Below, one piece after another: positions 7,799 to 16,562 of a stretch of 64,000 nucleotides of DNA; within the stretch, counting starts at the first letter, position 1, and each line of letters starts with the position of its first letter. Position numbers and translations under genes: made by a program. The notes under the pieces are model-generated. The model was not told where the DNA came from and did no database searches. It was given only the letters and a program-made list of their open reading frames with translations. Source of the stretch: Streptomyces sp. SAJ15 (GTDB lineage Bacteria > Actinomycetota > Actinomycetes > Streptomycetales > Streptomycetaceae); the NCBI RefSeq assembly GCF_007595705.1, contig NZ_NISY01000003.1, positions 1 to 64,000 of the forward strand, written 5' to 3'.

Positions 7799-8692
7799 TC
7801 ACACCGTGTCGAGGTCCAGATGGCGGAGCTTGTCGGGGTTGAGGACGACGTCGATGCCGACGATCCGGCCGTCGTCCCCGTCGAGGGTGAAGGCGAAGAC
7901 GCCGGCCAGCCCGCCGGCCGGGTCGCGGAAGAGGAGCCCGGGGGCGCCGTTGACGTCCCGTACGGTCAGGCTCATGGTCCGCGGGTCGAAGCCGCGCATC
8001 AGGCGCAGCGCGAAGCGCGCCACCTTCTCGCCGCCGACGACCGGCAGCCGCGCCGCGCCCTTGACCTTGCCGCCGCTGTCCGCGCGGTAGACCACCTCGG
8101 GGTCGAGGATCTCCAGCAGCCCGTCGAGGTCCCCGCCCATGACGGCGGCCAGGAAGGCGTCCACCGCGCGACGGTGCTCGCCTCGATCCACCGAGCGTCG
8201 CGGCGCCTGCTCCCGCACCCGCCTGCGGCCGCGCGAGGCGAGCTGCCGTACGGAGTCGGGGGTGCGGCCCACCACCTCGGCGATCTCCGGGAACGGCACC
8301 GCGAACACGTCGTGCAGGATGAACGCGGTGCGCTCGGCCGGGGTCAGCCGCTCCAGCACGGTGAGCATCGCCATGCCCACCGACTCGTCCAGGGTGACCC
8401 GGTCCTCCGGGGAGCCGGGGGCGGGGCTCCGCGCCACGACCGGCTCCGGCAGCCAGGGGCCGACGTAGGTCTCACGGCGGGACCGGGCGGAGCCCAGCTG
8501 GTCGTAGCAGATCCGGCTGACGACGGTGGTGAGGTACGCGCGCGGGTCGGTCGCCTCTCCCTCCGGCAGCGCCTGCCAGCGCAGCCAGGTCTCCTGCACC
8601 GCGTCGTCGGCGTCCGCGACCGATCCCGTGATGCGGTAGGCGACGGCCCACAGCCGTCGGCGGTGCGTCTCGAACTCCGTCAGCTCAGCCAT
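7799..8692 (-). CDS. SigJ-type ECF RNA polymerase sigma factor
   Basis: A 297-residue extracytoplasmic-function sigma factor with region 2 (YRITGSVADADDAVQETWLRW) and region 4 (LTPAERTAFILHDVFAVPF, then IAEVVGRTPDSVRQLASRGR), followed by a SnoaL-like C-terminal domain of about 110 residues. Sigma factors of this group lack a usual anti-sigma gene, and the SnoaL domain is thought to regulate them. ATG 8692 is preferred over 8701 because the GAGAGG site is nine bases upstream of the former and touches the latter. The flavoprotein gene downstream is the likely operon partner and may be a target. Confidence 0.88.
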   Translation of the reverse strand: MAELTEFETHRRRLWAVAYRITGSVADADDAVQETWLRWQALPEGEATDPRAYLTTVVSRICYDQLGSARSRRETYVGPWLPEPVVARSPAPGSPEDRVTLDESVGMAMLTVLERLTPAERTAFILHDVFAVPFPEIAEVVGRTPDSVRQLASRGRRRVREQAPRRSVDRGEHRRAVDAFLAAVMGGDLDGLLEILDPEVVYRADSGGKVKGAARLPVVGGEKVARFALRLMRGFDPRTMSLTVRDVNGAPGLLFRDPAGGLAGVFAFTLDGDDGRIVGIDVVLNPDKLRHLDLDTV

Positions 8693-8742
8693 GATCGTCA
8701 TCCTCTCGCGCCCCGCGCCGACGCTCGACGTCGGAACCCGGG

Positions 8743-8802
8743 GGCGTCAGCGGCGGTACAGAGGCGACAGCGGCGAGGGCAGCGGCGTCAACGGCGGTAC
8801 AG
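8743..8802 (+). repeat. Imperfect repeats downstream of the 175-aa membrane protein gene
   Basis: GGCGTCAGCGGCGGTACAG (8743-8761) recurs as GGCGTCAACGGCGGTACAG (8784-8802), period 41 bp. The core GGCGTCAGCGGCG also occurs at 8839-8851, where it contains, on the minus strand, the TGA of the gene ending at 8843. The stop-codon context is therefore repeated downstream of that gene. Confidence 0.8.
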
Positions 8803-8842
8803 CGGCGTCGGCACCAGCGGCCGCGGCGCCGCGGCGAGGGCG

Positions 8843-9370
8843 TCAGCGGCGCTTGCGGGGCTTCTTTCCGGCCTTGGCCGGGTTGCCGGTGCGGGAGGTA
8901 CGGCGGCGCTCGTAGGCGGCACGGTCGGCCTCGTACTCGGCGCGGACCAGCTTCTCGCCGGGGGCCTCCGCGAGGCTGCGGACGAAGTAGGCGAGCAGGA
9001 CGCCGACGAAGCCGATGCTCTTGATGCTGCGCATCGAGCGCTCGACGGCCTCGTCGCGGGGTGTCTCGGGGCGCCGGGTGAACCCCTCCCAGGTGCGGCG
9101 GAAGCCGATGGCGCTGCAGATCGCGAAGGCCGCGACGAGCATCACGTTGACCAGCCCGCCTGCCTCGGAGAGGGCCACGCCCTGGTAGGCGAAGCGCAGC
9201 ACGAAGGCGCCGGCCGCGGCGGCGGCCAGGGAGCCGAGGGCGACACCGGCGCGCCGCGCCGCGTATCCGCCGTCGTGGCGGAGCCAGGTCGTCCCGAAGA
9301 ACCGCAGGGGTTCGGGCCGGGGCCCGCCCTGGTCCTCCTCCGTGCCGTCCGGCCGCTTCGCTTCGCTCAT
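8843..9370 (-). CDS. Conserved small membrane protein, function unknown
   Basis: A 175-residue protein with a polar N-terminus, two hydrophobic segments (about residues 40-60 and 72-90), a third hydrophobic stretch (about 120-135) and a strongly basic C-terminal tail rich in Lys and Arg. The charged tail and length are typical of actinobacterial membrane proteins of unknown role. It is read from ATG 9370, upstream of the sigma gene but on the same strand, with 150 bp of repeat-bearing sequence between. I do not recognise a named family. Confidence 0.75.
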   Translation of the reverse strand: MSEAKRPDGTEEDQGGPRPEPLRFFGTTWLRHDGGYAARRAGVALGSLAAAAAGAFVLRFAYQGVALSEAGGLVNVMLVAAFAICSAIGFRRTWEGFTRRPETPRDEAVERSMRSIKSIGFVGVLLAYFVRSLAEAPGEKLVRAEYEADRAAYERRRTSRTGNPAKAGKKPRKRR

Positions 9371-9578
9371 GCCATCGATTATCTATCGACGGCCCGGGAT
9401 CCCTACCGGCCGCCCGCGCGGGGACGCACCCGGCCGCCCGGGCGGGGTGGACCCCGGCCGCCCTCGCGCGGCCGCGTCCCGCCCGCCCGCGCGAGGGGCG
9501 CGTACCGGGCTGCCGGTCTCCGGACGCGCCGTTTAGGCTGAGCAGCCTCGGGCGTGCCGGGATACGGGAGGGGCGAGG
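9371..9578. other. Divergent promoter region
   Basis: About 200 bp between the membrane protein (minus) and the first kinase (plus). It is GC-rich with repeated CCCGGCCGCCC-like blocks and holds no supported gene. I see no clear promoter elements. Confidence 0.3.
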
Positions 9579-11789
9579 GTGCCGCTGAGCGCCGGGGATC
9601 CGGAATCGATTGGCGACTACCAGCTGCTGGAACGACTCGGGTCCGGCGGCATGGGGGTGGTGTACCGGGCCTGCTCGGCCTCCGGCCGGCAGGTCGCCGT
9701 CAAGCTCGTGCACGCGCAGTTCGCACTCGACGACGAGTTCCGCACCCGGTTCCGCCAGGAGGTGGCCGCGGCGCGGCGGGTGAGCGGCGCCTACACCGCC
9801 CCGGTCGTGGACGCCGACCCGGACGCCGAGCGGCCCTGGATGGCCACCCTGTACGTCCCCGGGCAGACGCTCGCCCAGCGCCTCGCCGACACCGGGCCGC
9901 TGGACGCCGCGGAGCTGCGCCGGCTGGCGCTGGGCATGGCCGAGGCGCTGGGCGACATCCACCGGGTCGGCGTCGTGCACCGCGATCTGAAGCCGGCCAA
10001 CGTCCTGATGTCGGAGGACGGGCCGCGCGTCATCGACTTCGGGATCTCCCGGGCGGCGGACAACCAGACGCTGACGGTCACCGGCCGGGTCATGGGCACC
10101 CCGCCCTTCATGTCGCCCGAGCAGCTCAGCCGGCCGCGCGAGGTGACCGCGGCCTCGGACATCTTCTCGCTGGGCGCGCTGCTGGTGTACGCGGTGACCG
10201 GACGCGGGCCGTTCGACTCGGACAGCCCGTACATGACGGCGTATCAGGTGGTGCACGAGCCGCCCGCGCTGGAGGAGCTGGCCCGCCCGCTGCGCGACAT
10301 CGTGGCCGACTGTCTCGCCAAGGACCCCGCCGAGCGGCCCGCGCTGCCCGAGCTGATGGCACGGCTGCGCGACCTGCCGACGCGCGGTTCGCTGCTCGCC
10401 CAGGCCGGCGAGACCGGCGCCGACGCCCCGGCGGGGCGACCGGAGGCGGGGAGCGGCACGGCGTCCGCCCGGGACTCCGGCCCCGACCGGCCCCCTCGGG
10501 ACTACGGCCCCACCAGCCCCGGCCGGCGGCGCCGACGCACCGTGCTGGCCATCGTGGCCGCCGTGGCGGCGCTCGGCCTCGGCGGCGGCGGAGTGGCGCT
10601 GTACGCCTCGGGCGGCAGCGGGGTCCGCACCAGCTCCGACCCGGGCCCGTCCGAGACCGCGACCCCGAGCACCCGGGCGGTGCCGCTCCCCGCGGGCTGG
10701 CGGCCGTGGCGGATGAGCCAACCGGTCGCGGCCGGCGTCGACCATGTGCAGGGCGACGAGTCCGACCCCGGCTGCGTGGCCCAGGGCACCACGCTCTACT
10801 GCGGCGGCATGGACGCCCCGGTGGTCCGGATCAACGGCCTCAACGGCGAGGTCGAGTGGCGCGCCAGGGGCCTCGTCCTCAACGTGGACACGACCAGCAC
10901 CAACACCTCACCGCTGAACGTGCACGGCGACCTGGTCTACCTCCACGACGCCGTGAACGACACCACCAGCCGGCTGGTGGCCCTGCGCACCGACACCGGC
11001 ACAGCCGCGTGGTCACACCAGGTGAGCTCCACCGCCGACACCCAGCTGGTGGGCGATCTGCTGCTGTCCAACACCCCGGGCGACGGCGCGATCGTGGCCC
11101 GGCACGCGGTGACCGGCCAGACCCGCTGGACGGCCCCGCTGCCGAAGGGGGCCTCCTGCAACCCGATGCCCTCCACGAGCGGGCCGCCCTACGCCTACTG
11201 CTGGCTGTCGGAGAACCGGTCCACCATGATGCGGTTCGACCCGCGCGACGGCACCATGAAGCAGCTGGGCCGGCTCCGGGACACCGACGAGCCGCTGGGG
11301 CGGCGGAACGGGGCGCTCCTTGCCCTGCGGGCCGACGCGTCGACGTTCGCCAGGTACGAGAAGCTCATCCGGATCGATGAGAAGACCGGGAAGGAGCGCA
11401 GCTTCAGGCTGCCCGCGGGCGCCTCGGGCACCGGGGCGCTCGTCGACGGCCGGCTCTTCTTCGTGCAGGAGAGCGGGCGCGTCACCCTCGTCGACCCCGA
11501 CACCGGGGCCGAGGTGTGGTCGCGGGCGACACCGGTGGAGCGACTCGGTAAGCCGCTGGTGTCCAAGGACGGCCGCACCATCTACCTGTGCAGCTCCAGC
11601 GGCCGGTTCCAGGCGATACGGATGTCCGACGGCCGGCCGCTGTGGCAGTCCGCGGCGCGCAGCAGCACCAGCGGCTTCGGACCGACCTCCGAGGTGCTGC
11701 CGCTGGGCGGCGCGCTGGTCGGAACGGCGGTGGACGGGACGGTGTTCTCCATCGACCCGGAGCACCCGAACGCGAAGCCGAGGCCGTAG
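9579..11789 (+). CDS. Membrane Ser/Thr kinase with PQQ-like propeller (copy 1)
   Basis: A 736-residue Hanks-type kinase. The cytoplasmic domain (about 12-275) has GSGGMGVVY (21-29), the ATP-binding Lys42, HRDLKPANV (134-142) and DFG (153-155). A disordered linker leads to one transmembrane helix (about 320-338). The extracellular part contains PQQ/quinoprotein-type beta-propeller repeats (INGLNGEVEW, LVALRTDTGTAAW, LVDPDTGAEVW), presumably a ligand sensor. The start is GTG 9579 behind GGGAGGGGCGAG. It is the first of three tandem paralogues. Confidence 0.93.
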   Translation: MPLSAGDPESIGDYQLLERLGSGGMGVVYRACSASGRQVAVKLVHAQFALDDEFRTRFRQEVAAARRVSGAYTAPVVDADPDAERPWMATLYVPGQTLAQRLADTGPLDAAELRRLALGMAEALGDIHRVGVVHRDLKPANVLMSEDGPRVIDFGISRAADNQTLTVTGRVMGTPPFMSPEQLSRPREVTAASDIFSLGALLVYAVTGRGPFDSDSPYMTAYQVVHEPPALEELARPLRDIVADCLAKDPAERPALPELMARLRDLPTRGSLLAQAGETGADAPAGRPEAGSGTASARDSGPDRPPRDYGPTSPGRRRRRTVLAIVAAVAALGLGGGGVALYASGGSGVRTSSDPGPSETATPSTRAVPLPAGWRPWRMSQPVAAGVDHVQGDESDPGCVAQGTTLYCGGMDAPVVRINGLNGEVEWRARGLVLNVDTTSTNTSPLNVHGDLVYLHDAVNDTTSRLVALRTDTGTAAWSHQVSSTADTQLVGDLLLSNTPGDGAIVARHAVTGQTRWTAPLPKGASCNPMPSTSGPPYAYCWLSENRSTMMRFDPRDGTMKQLGRLRDTDEPLGRRNGALLALRADASTFARYEKLIRIDEKTGKERSFRLPAGASGTGALVDGRLFFVQESGRVTLVDPDTGAEVWSRATPVERLGKPLVSKDGRTIYLCSSSGRFQAIRMSDGRPLWQSAARSSTSGFGPTSEVLPLGGALVGTAVDGTVFSIDPEHPNAKPRP

Positions 11790-11880
11790 CCGCGGAGACG
11801 GGGCCCTGACCGCCCCGCCGCCGGCAGCCCGTTCCGGCCGCCGGCGACGTCCGCGCCCGTGACCGCGCGGTGAGGCGTCG

Positions 11881-12210
11881 TCAGCCGCACTGCGGGGCGA
11901 CGAAACCGTCGCTCCCGGTCTTCACGAACGCGTCCGAGACGAACTGCCCGGGCGCGATGTTGTCCCAGACGTCGGTCGTGCCGTACGGACCGCTGACCCG
12001 CTCGCCGCGACGCTGGCAGCGGATGGGCACCCGCGCGTCGTACGGCAGCACCTTGACCAGCGGGCTGGTGGTGCTGGGCCCGCGGCGGACGTTGACCCGG
12101 TGGCCGGGCGCCACCGGGTAGGTGACGGACTCGGCGGCGGCCATCGTCTCGACGGACTCCACCCCCGCCTCGGCCGCTACGGACTCCTCGACGGCTTCTT
12201 CCATGGCCAT
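11881..12210 (-). CDS. Small SH3-like (SH3b) domain protein
   Basis: A 109-residue protein. After an acidic, Ala/Glu-rich N-terminus (about 30 residues), residues about 33-109 read as a bacterial SH3-like domain (VNVRRGPSTTSPLVKVLP is the typical start). Such domains bind peptidoglycan or other peptides. No cleavable signal peptide is evident, so export is uncertain. ATG 12210 is supported by GGGGAGGGG six bases upstream. It is set between two of the propeller kinases, convergent with the first and divergent from the second, and could be a partner or target, which is inference only. Confidence 0.8.
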   Translation of the reverse strand: MAMEEAVEESVAAEAGVESVETMAAAESVTYPVAPGHRVNVRRGPSTTSPLVKVLPYDARVPIRCQRRGERVSGPYGTTDVWDNIAPGQFVSDAFVKTGSDGFVAPQCG

Positions 12211-12342
12211 GTCGGCCCCTCCCCCGTTGGAACGTCAGTTGTGTGGAACATGCGCAGGCTAGCAAGGTTGACCTGGCTCGTACGCGTCATCGACTAGGCT
12301 CCCAGCGTCGCGACTGCGGCCGAATTCACGGGGGTGGGGGGA

Positions 12343-14748
12343 ATGCCGCCGCTGCGCAGTACCGGGACCGGCCCGGAAGCGGAGGACCCGGGGTATGCCG
12401 GGCAGTACCGCCTGGAGGCGCGCCTGGGCTCGGGCGGCATGGGCGTCGTACACCTGGCCCGCTCCACCTCCGGACTGCGGCTCGCGGTGAAGGTGGTGCA
12501 CGCGGAGTACGCCGCCGACCCCGAGTTCAGGGCGCGCTTCCGACAGGAGGTGGCGGCCGCGCGGCGGGTCAGCGGCGCTTTCACGGCACCCGTGGTGGAC
12601 GCCGACCCGGACGGCGAGCGGCCCTGGATGGCGACCCTCTACATCCCCGGCCCCACCCTCTCCGAGCACGTCAAGCGGAACGGTCCGCTGGAGTCGGACG
12701 AGGTGCTCCAGTTGGCGGCCGGGCTCGCGGAGGCGCTGCGCGACATTCATCGCGCCGGCGTGGTGCACCGCGACTTGAAGCCCAGCAACGTGTTGCTCGC
12801 CGCGGACGGCCCCAAGGTCATCGACTTCGGCATCTCACGGCCCGCCGACAGCGATCTGCGGACCGAGACCGGCAAGTTGATCGGCACGCCCCCCTTCATG
12901 GCGCCCGAGCAGTTCCAGCGGCCGCGTCAGGTGGGGCCGGCGGCGGACGTGTTCGCACTCGGCTCGGTGCTGGTGCACGCGGCCACCGGAAGCGGCCCGT
13001 TCGACTCCGAAAGCCCGTACATCGTGGCCTACCAGGTGGTGCACGACGAGGCGGACCTGGCCGGGGTGCCGGCCGCGTTGGTGCCGCTGGTCCGCCGCTG
13101 CCTGGCCAAGGACCCCGACGAACGACCCACGCCCGACGCCCTGATGGCGGCCCTGCGCGCGGTCCGCGGTCCGTACGCGCCCGCCCCGCGCGGTCCGGCG
13201 CCCCGCGTCCCGGCGCAACGCGGCCCCGCGCGGGACGGCGAGGCCGGGGCGGACGAGCCGTTCACGGGCGGCGTCGGCGACGCCGGCGGGACGAGCGAGA
13301 CGGGCCGGACGGGCGGCGACGCGGGCTCCGCCGACACCCACATACGGGCCGGGCTGCCCGGATCCGGCAGCCGGAACTCCGGCGACGGCGGTCAGGGGCC
13401 TGAGGACCCCGAGCGCTCTCAGGGCTCCGGTGGCGGGCGGCGTACGCCGCCGTTCCGTCTGGGGGGCCGGCGCGGCTGGATCGCGGCCGGTCTCGCGGTC
13501 ACCGTCGTCTTCGGCGCCGGCACCCTCTGGTCGCTGCACCGGCTCGACGAGCTGCGCTCCGACCCGCACCGGCCGCCGGCCAAGACCGCCAAGGCGTGGC
13601 ACCCCTGGGAGACCACCCTCGGCGCCGACCCGCAGCCGGGACGGGAAGGCGGCGGTCAGTCGGCGGCCGGCGGCCACTCGCCGCGGGGGGCGGGCACCGC
13701 GGCGAGTGGCCGGGCCGCCTACTGCGGCTACGCGCGGGGCGCGCTGTACTGCGCGGGCCCCGGCGTACGGGCCGCGCGGCTGAACCCGGCCGATGGCGAC
13801 CTGGTGTGGTCGCTGCCCGGCGCCCGGCGCGACCGGGACGACGGCGCGCCCACACCGCCGGTGTTCTCCGGCGGGCTGGTCCAGGTGCTGTCTCCGGACG
13901 GCACCCGGCTGGAGGCGTTCGACCCCGAGGCCCGCGCGGCGCACCGCTCCCGCTGGAGCCGGAACGTGTCCGCGTACGCCGGCCGTGTCTACCGCGCGGG
14001 CGACACCACGCTGCTGGTCTCGGCCGACGGCACGGTCACCGCGATCGACGCGGCGGACAACAGCCGGCGTTGGCGGCACCGGATCGCCGGCCACACGCTG
14101 CCCGGCTTCTTCACGGACGCGCGGGGCCGCGTCGCGTATGCCGTCACCGCGACCGCCGACGGCTCGCGCACCCTGGTCACCGCGCTGGATCCGGTGCTCG
14201 GCACCGTCCACTGGCAGCACGGGCTGCCCGGCAATCTGACCCCGGTGGGCACCGGCCCCGAGGGCGTGGTGCTGTTCACCGAGGTCGACGCCCAGACCCG
14301 CACCACGGCCGTGGTCCGCTTCGACCCCGCGCCGACCGAGGCCCGTCGGGTGCCGCTGCCGACCCCGGTGACCACGGTCAGCGCCACCAGCCGCGGCGAC
14401 ACGGTCTTCCTGCTGGGCGCCGACGGCGGCCTGGTGGCCCTGGACACCGGCGCCACGGGCGGCTCGGGCAAGCAGCTGTGGCGCCTGGAGACCTCGGTGG
14501 GCAACGCGTCCCCGCTGGTCGCGGCCGGGGACGACCGGCTGTACTTCTCCGCCGCGGACGGGCGACTGCTGGCCGTGGACACCGACCGCGGCGAGCTGAT
14601 GGGCGAGACCCCGACCCGCACCGGCAAGGCCGACAGCGGCTATCTCGACACGCTGCCCGCGCCGGTGGTCGCGGACGGCAAGGTCTTCGGCTCCGCGCCC
14701 GACGGCACGGTCTTCGCCGTCGACGAGCGGGCCCCGTCGCAGTGGTAG
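12343..14748 (+). CDS. Membrane Ser/Thr kinase with PQQ-like propeller (copy 2)
   Basis: An 801-residue paralogue of the preceding kinase: ATP-binding Lys50, HRDLKPSNV at 142-150, DFG at 161-163, a long Gly/Ala/Pro linker, one transmembrane helix (RRGWIAAGLAVTVVFGAG, near residue 380) and an extracellular PQQ-type propeller (LVALDTGATGGSGKQLW, LLAVDTDRGELMG). ATG 12343 follows a run GGGGGTGGGGGGA; GTG 12334 is the other in-frame start. The kinase core is close to copies 1 and 3, while the extracellular part is diverged, as expected if the three sense different ligands. Confidence 0.92.
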   Translation: MPPLRSTGTGPEAEDPGYAGQYRLEARLGSGGMGVVHLARSTSGLRLAVKVVHAEYAADPEFRARFRQEVAAARRVSGAFTAPVVDADPDGERPWMATLYIPGPTLSEHVKRNGPLESDEVLQLAAGLAEALRDIHRAGVVHRDLKPSNVLLAADGPKVIDFGISRPADSDLRTETGKLIGTPPFMAPEQFQRPRQVGPAADVFALGSVLVHAATGSGPFDSESPYIVAYQVVHDEADLAGVPAALVPLVRRCLAKDPDERPTPDALMAALRAVRGPYAPAPRGPAPRVPAQRGPARDGEAGADEPFTGGVGDAGGTSETGRTGGDAGSADTHIRAGLPGSGSRNSGDGGQGPEDPERSQGSGGGRRTPPFRLGGRRGWIAAGLAVTVVFGAGTLWSLHRLDELRSDPHRPPAKTAKAWHPWETTLGADPQPGREGGGQSAAGGHSPRGAGTAASGRAAYCGYARGALYCAGPGVRAARLNPADGDLVWSLPGARRDRDDGAPTPPVFSGGLVQVLSPDGTRLEAFDPEARAAHRSRWSRNVSAYAGRVYRAGDTTLLVSADGTVTAIDAADNSRRWRHRIAGHTLPGFFTDARGRVAYAVTATADGSRTLVTALDPVLGTVHWQHGLPGNLTPVGTGPEGVVLFTEVDAQTRTTAVVRFDPAPTEARRVPLPTPVTTVSATSRGDTVFLLGADGGLVALDTGATGGSGKQLWRLETSVGNASPLVAAGDDRLYFSAADGRLLAVDTDRGELMGETPTRTGKADSGYLDTLPAPVVADGKVFGSAPDGTVFAVDERAPSQW

Positions 14749-14887
14749 CCGCGGGACGCGCCGCTCGGCGGCCTCGTCGAGTACCCATTCCGGGTGGACA
14801 ATTCCGCATTCCTCCGAGAGCGCCGCAGAACGCCCCTAAAGTGACGCCACGTCTCGTGTCGTAACGAGTCGTACGGGGGATGACCGG

Positions 14888-15973
14888 ATGGTGCTGCGCG
14901 CAGGGGATCCAGAGTCCATCGGCGGCTACGCGCTGGAGCGCCGGCTCGGCTCCGGCGGCATGGGCACGGTGTATCTGGCCCGGTCGGACTCCGGGCGCCG
15001 GCTGGCGGTGAAGGTCGTGCACCAGCAGTTCGCGGAGGACGAGGAGTTCCGCACCCGGTTCCGGCAGGAGATCGCGGCGGCGCGAAGGGTCAGCGGGGCG
15101 TTCACCGCGCCGGTGGTGGACGCCGACGCGGACGCCGCCCGCCCCTGGATGGCGACCTCGTACGTGCCGGGCCCCACCCTCGCCGAACGCATCAGCCACC
15201 AGGGCCCGCTGCGCGGCGCCGAGCTGCGACGGCTGGCCATCGGGCTGGCGGAGGCGCTGCGCGACATCCACCGCGCGGGGGTGGTGCACCGCGACCTCAA
15301 ACCGGGCAATGTGCTGCTCGCGGCGGACGGGCCCAAGGTCATCGACTTCGGCATCTCGCGCGCCACCGACCACCAGACGCTCACCATGACCGGCCGGGTC
15401 ATGGGCACCCCGCCCTTCATGTCCCCCGAGCAGCTGCGCACCCCGCGCGAGGTCGGCCCCGAGTCGGACGTCTTCGCGCTGGCGGCGGTCCTGGTCTACG
15501 CGGCCACCGGCCACAGCCCCTTCACCGCCGACACCCCGTACCTGTCGGCCTACCACGTCATGTGCGACCCACCCGAGCTGAGCGGGCTGGCGGGCCCGCT
15601 GCGCCGCATCACCGCCGACTGCCTGGCCAAACGCCCGGCCTCGCGACCCGCGCTGCCCGAACTGCTGGCCCGGCTACGCGCCCTGCCGGACGAGGAGGAG
15701 GCGGGTTCGCCGTGGGCGGCAGTGCCCCGACCGGCGGGCCGGGTGGCGCGGGCGACGCCCCGCCCACCGGGCCCGCCGCGCACCCGCCGCCACCGCCCGT
15801 GCCGGGCCCGGCTGACGACGGTGGCGGCGCTGTTCCTGGTCGCGGTGGCCCAGCCGACACCGACGCCGCCGCCGAGACCGGACGCGCCGGCCGCCACCAC
15901 CCCCACCGAGGGTGTACGAAAGCTCCCACCCCGGCCGGGCCCCGCTACTCCCCTGTCCCGCCCTTCCCCGTAA
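14888..15973 (+). CDS. Ser/Thr kinase without propeller (copy 3)
   Basis: A 361-residue paralogue of the two preceding kinases: GSGGMGTVY, Lys42, HRDLKPGNV and DFG are all intact, so it should be active. After the kinase domain (about 275) comes a Pro/Arg-rich linker and a short hydrophobic stretch (LTTVAALFLVAVA) matching the transmembrane helix of the other copies. It ends after about 45 more residues and no sensor domain follows. It is either a truncated copy or a kinase that senses through its helix alone. Its last 29 bp overlap the convergent gene at 15945. Confidence 0.87.
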   Translation: MVLRAGDPESIGGYALERRLGSGGMGTVYLARSDSGRRLAVKVVHQQFAEDEEFRTRFRQEIAAARRVSGAFTAPVVDADADAARPWMATSYVPGPTLAERISHQGPLRGAELRRLAIGLAEALRDIHRAGVVHRDLKPGNVLLAADGPKVIDFGISRATDHQTLTMTGRVMGTPPFMSPEQLRTPREVGPESDVFALAAVLVYAATGHSPFTADTPYLSAYHVMCDPPELSGLAGPLRRITADCLAKRPASRPALPELLARLRALPDEEEAGSPWAAVPRPAGRVARATPRPPGPPRTRRHRPCRARLTTVAALFLVAVAQPTPTPPPRPDAPAATTPTEGVRKLPPRPGPATPLSRPSP

Positions 15974-16379
15974 CCGAGACCCCGCCCCGGGCCCCGGCCC
16001 CGGCACCGGCCTCAGCGCCACCCGGCGTGGCGCCCCCATACCCGGGCGACCCCAGCCGCCCGCCCCGACTCTCCGCGACCCGCAAGACCATCTCCAACGC
16101 CTCGATGAGCCGCGCGGTCAGAAAGCGCAACTCCCCGACGTCCGCCCTGCGATCGCCCACCAACGCACGAGCGTGCCCGAGCAGCCCGAGCCCCATGGCG
16201 AGCTGCGCGGCCTCCATCTCGTCCGCGACCTTGCTGAGGAACCCGGCCCCGTCCGAGTCGAGATAACAGGGCCGCCCGTCGGGCCCTGCCCAGGGGAGGA
16301 GCCGGAGGGGGGTGACGGCTCCCGCCGGATTTACCGCTGTCCGCTGAGACTCCGGAAGCCTGACGCTACTTTGGTCCAT
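15945..16379 (-). CDS. Conserved small Streptomyces protein, function unknown
   Basis: A 144-residue soluble protein. The central part (LRLLPWAGPDGRPCYL, then KVADEMEAAQLAMG and LRFLTARLIEALEMVLRVAESRG) matches from memory a widespread Streptomyces family that neighbours XRE regulators; it is probably all-alpha after a short beta region. ATG 16379 gives the usual MDQSSVRLP-type start, and ATG 16406 is an alternative. The C-terminal Gly/Ala tail overlaps the end of kinase copy 3. It is divergent from the XRE regulator across a palindrome and marks the start of the accessory island. Confidence 0.72.
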   Translation of the reverse strand: MDQSSVRLPESQRTAVNPAGAVTPLRLLPWAGPDGRPCYLDSDGAGFLSKVADEMEAAQLAMGLGLLGHARALVGDRRADVGELRFLTARLIEALEMVLRVAESRGGRLGSPGYGGATPGGAEAGAGAGARGGVSVTGKGGTGE

Positions 16380-16489
16380 GTCGACCTGCACTTTCAGGTG
16401 GGCCATGCCCCGGGGCCGTGTGGAGCGGTCGCCGGGGTTCTTGGGTTCAGCCTTGCGGCTGGATGACCTCCGAAGTAGCCCAGCATGAA

Positions 16490-16504
16490 TACCCACCGTG
16501 GGTA
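16490..16504. promoter_or_regulatory. Palindromic operator candidate
   Basis: TACCCAC-C-GTGGGTA is a perfect 7-bp inverted repeat with a one-base centre in the 183-bp gap between two divergent genes. TAACAT at 16503-16508, overlapping its right end, could be a -10 element for the XRE regulator, which would then be autoregulated. Confidence 0.5.
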
Positions 16505-16562
16505 ACATGACTGACACGGAGCCACAGCGACCAACGCCTCGCCGCCTTCCGGAGCGTCGCTC

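Noticed and set aside
15562..16266. Frameshifted continuation of kinase copy 3 into a propeller
   Set aside because: The alternative frame is Pro/Gly-rich without propeller motifs, while the original frame keeps the expected membrane stub; simple truncation explains it better.
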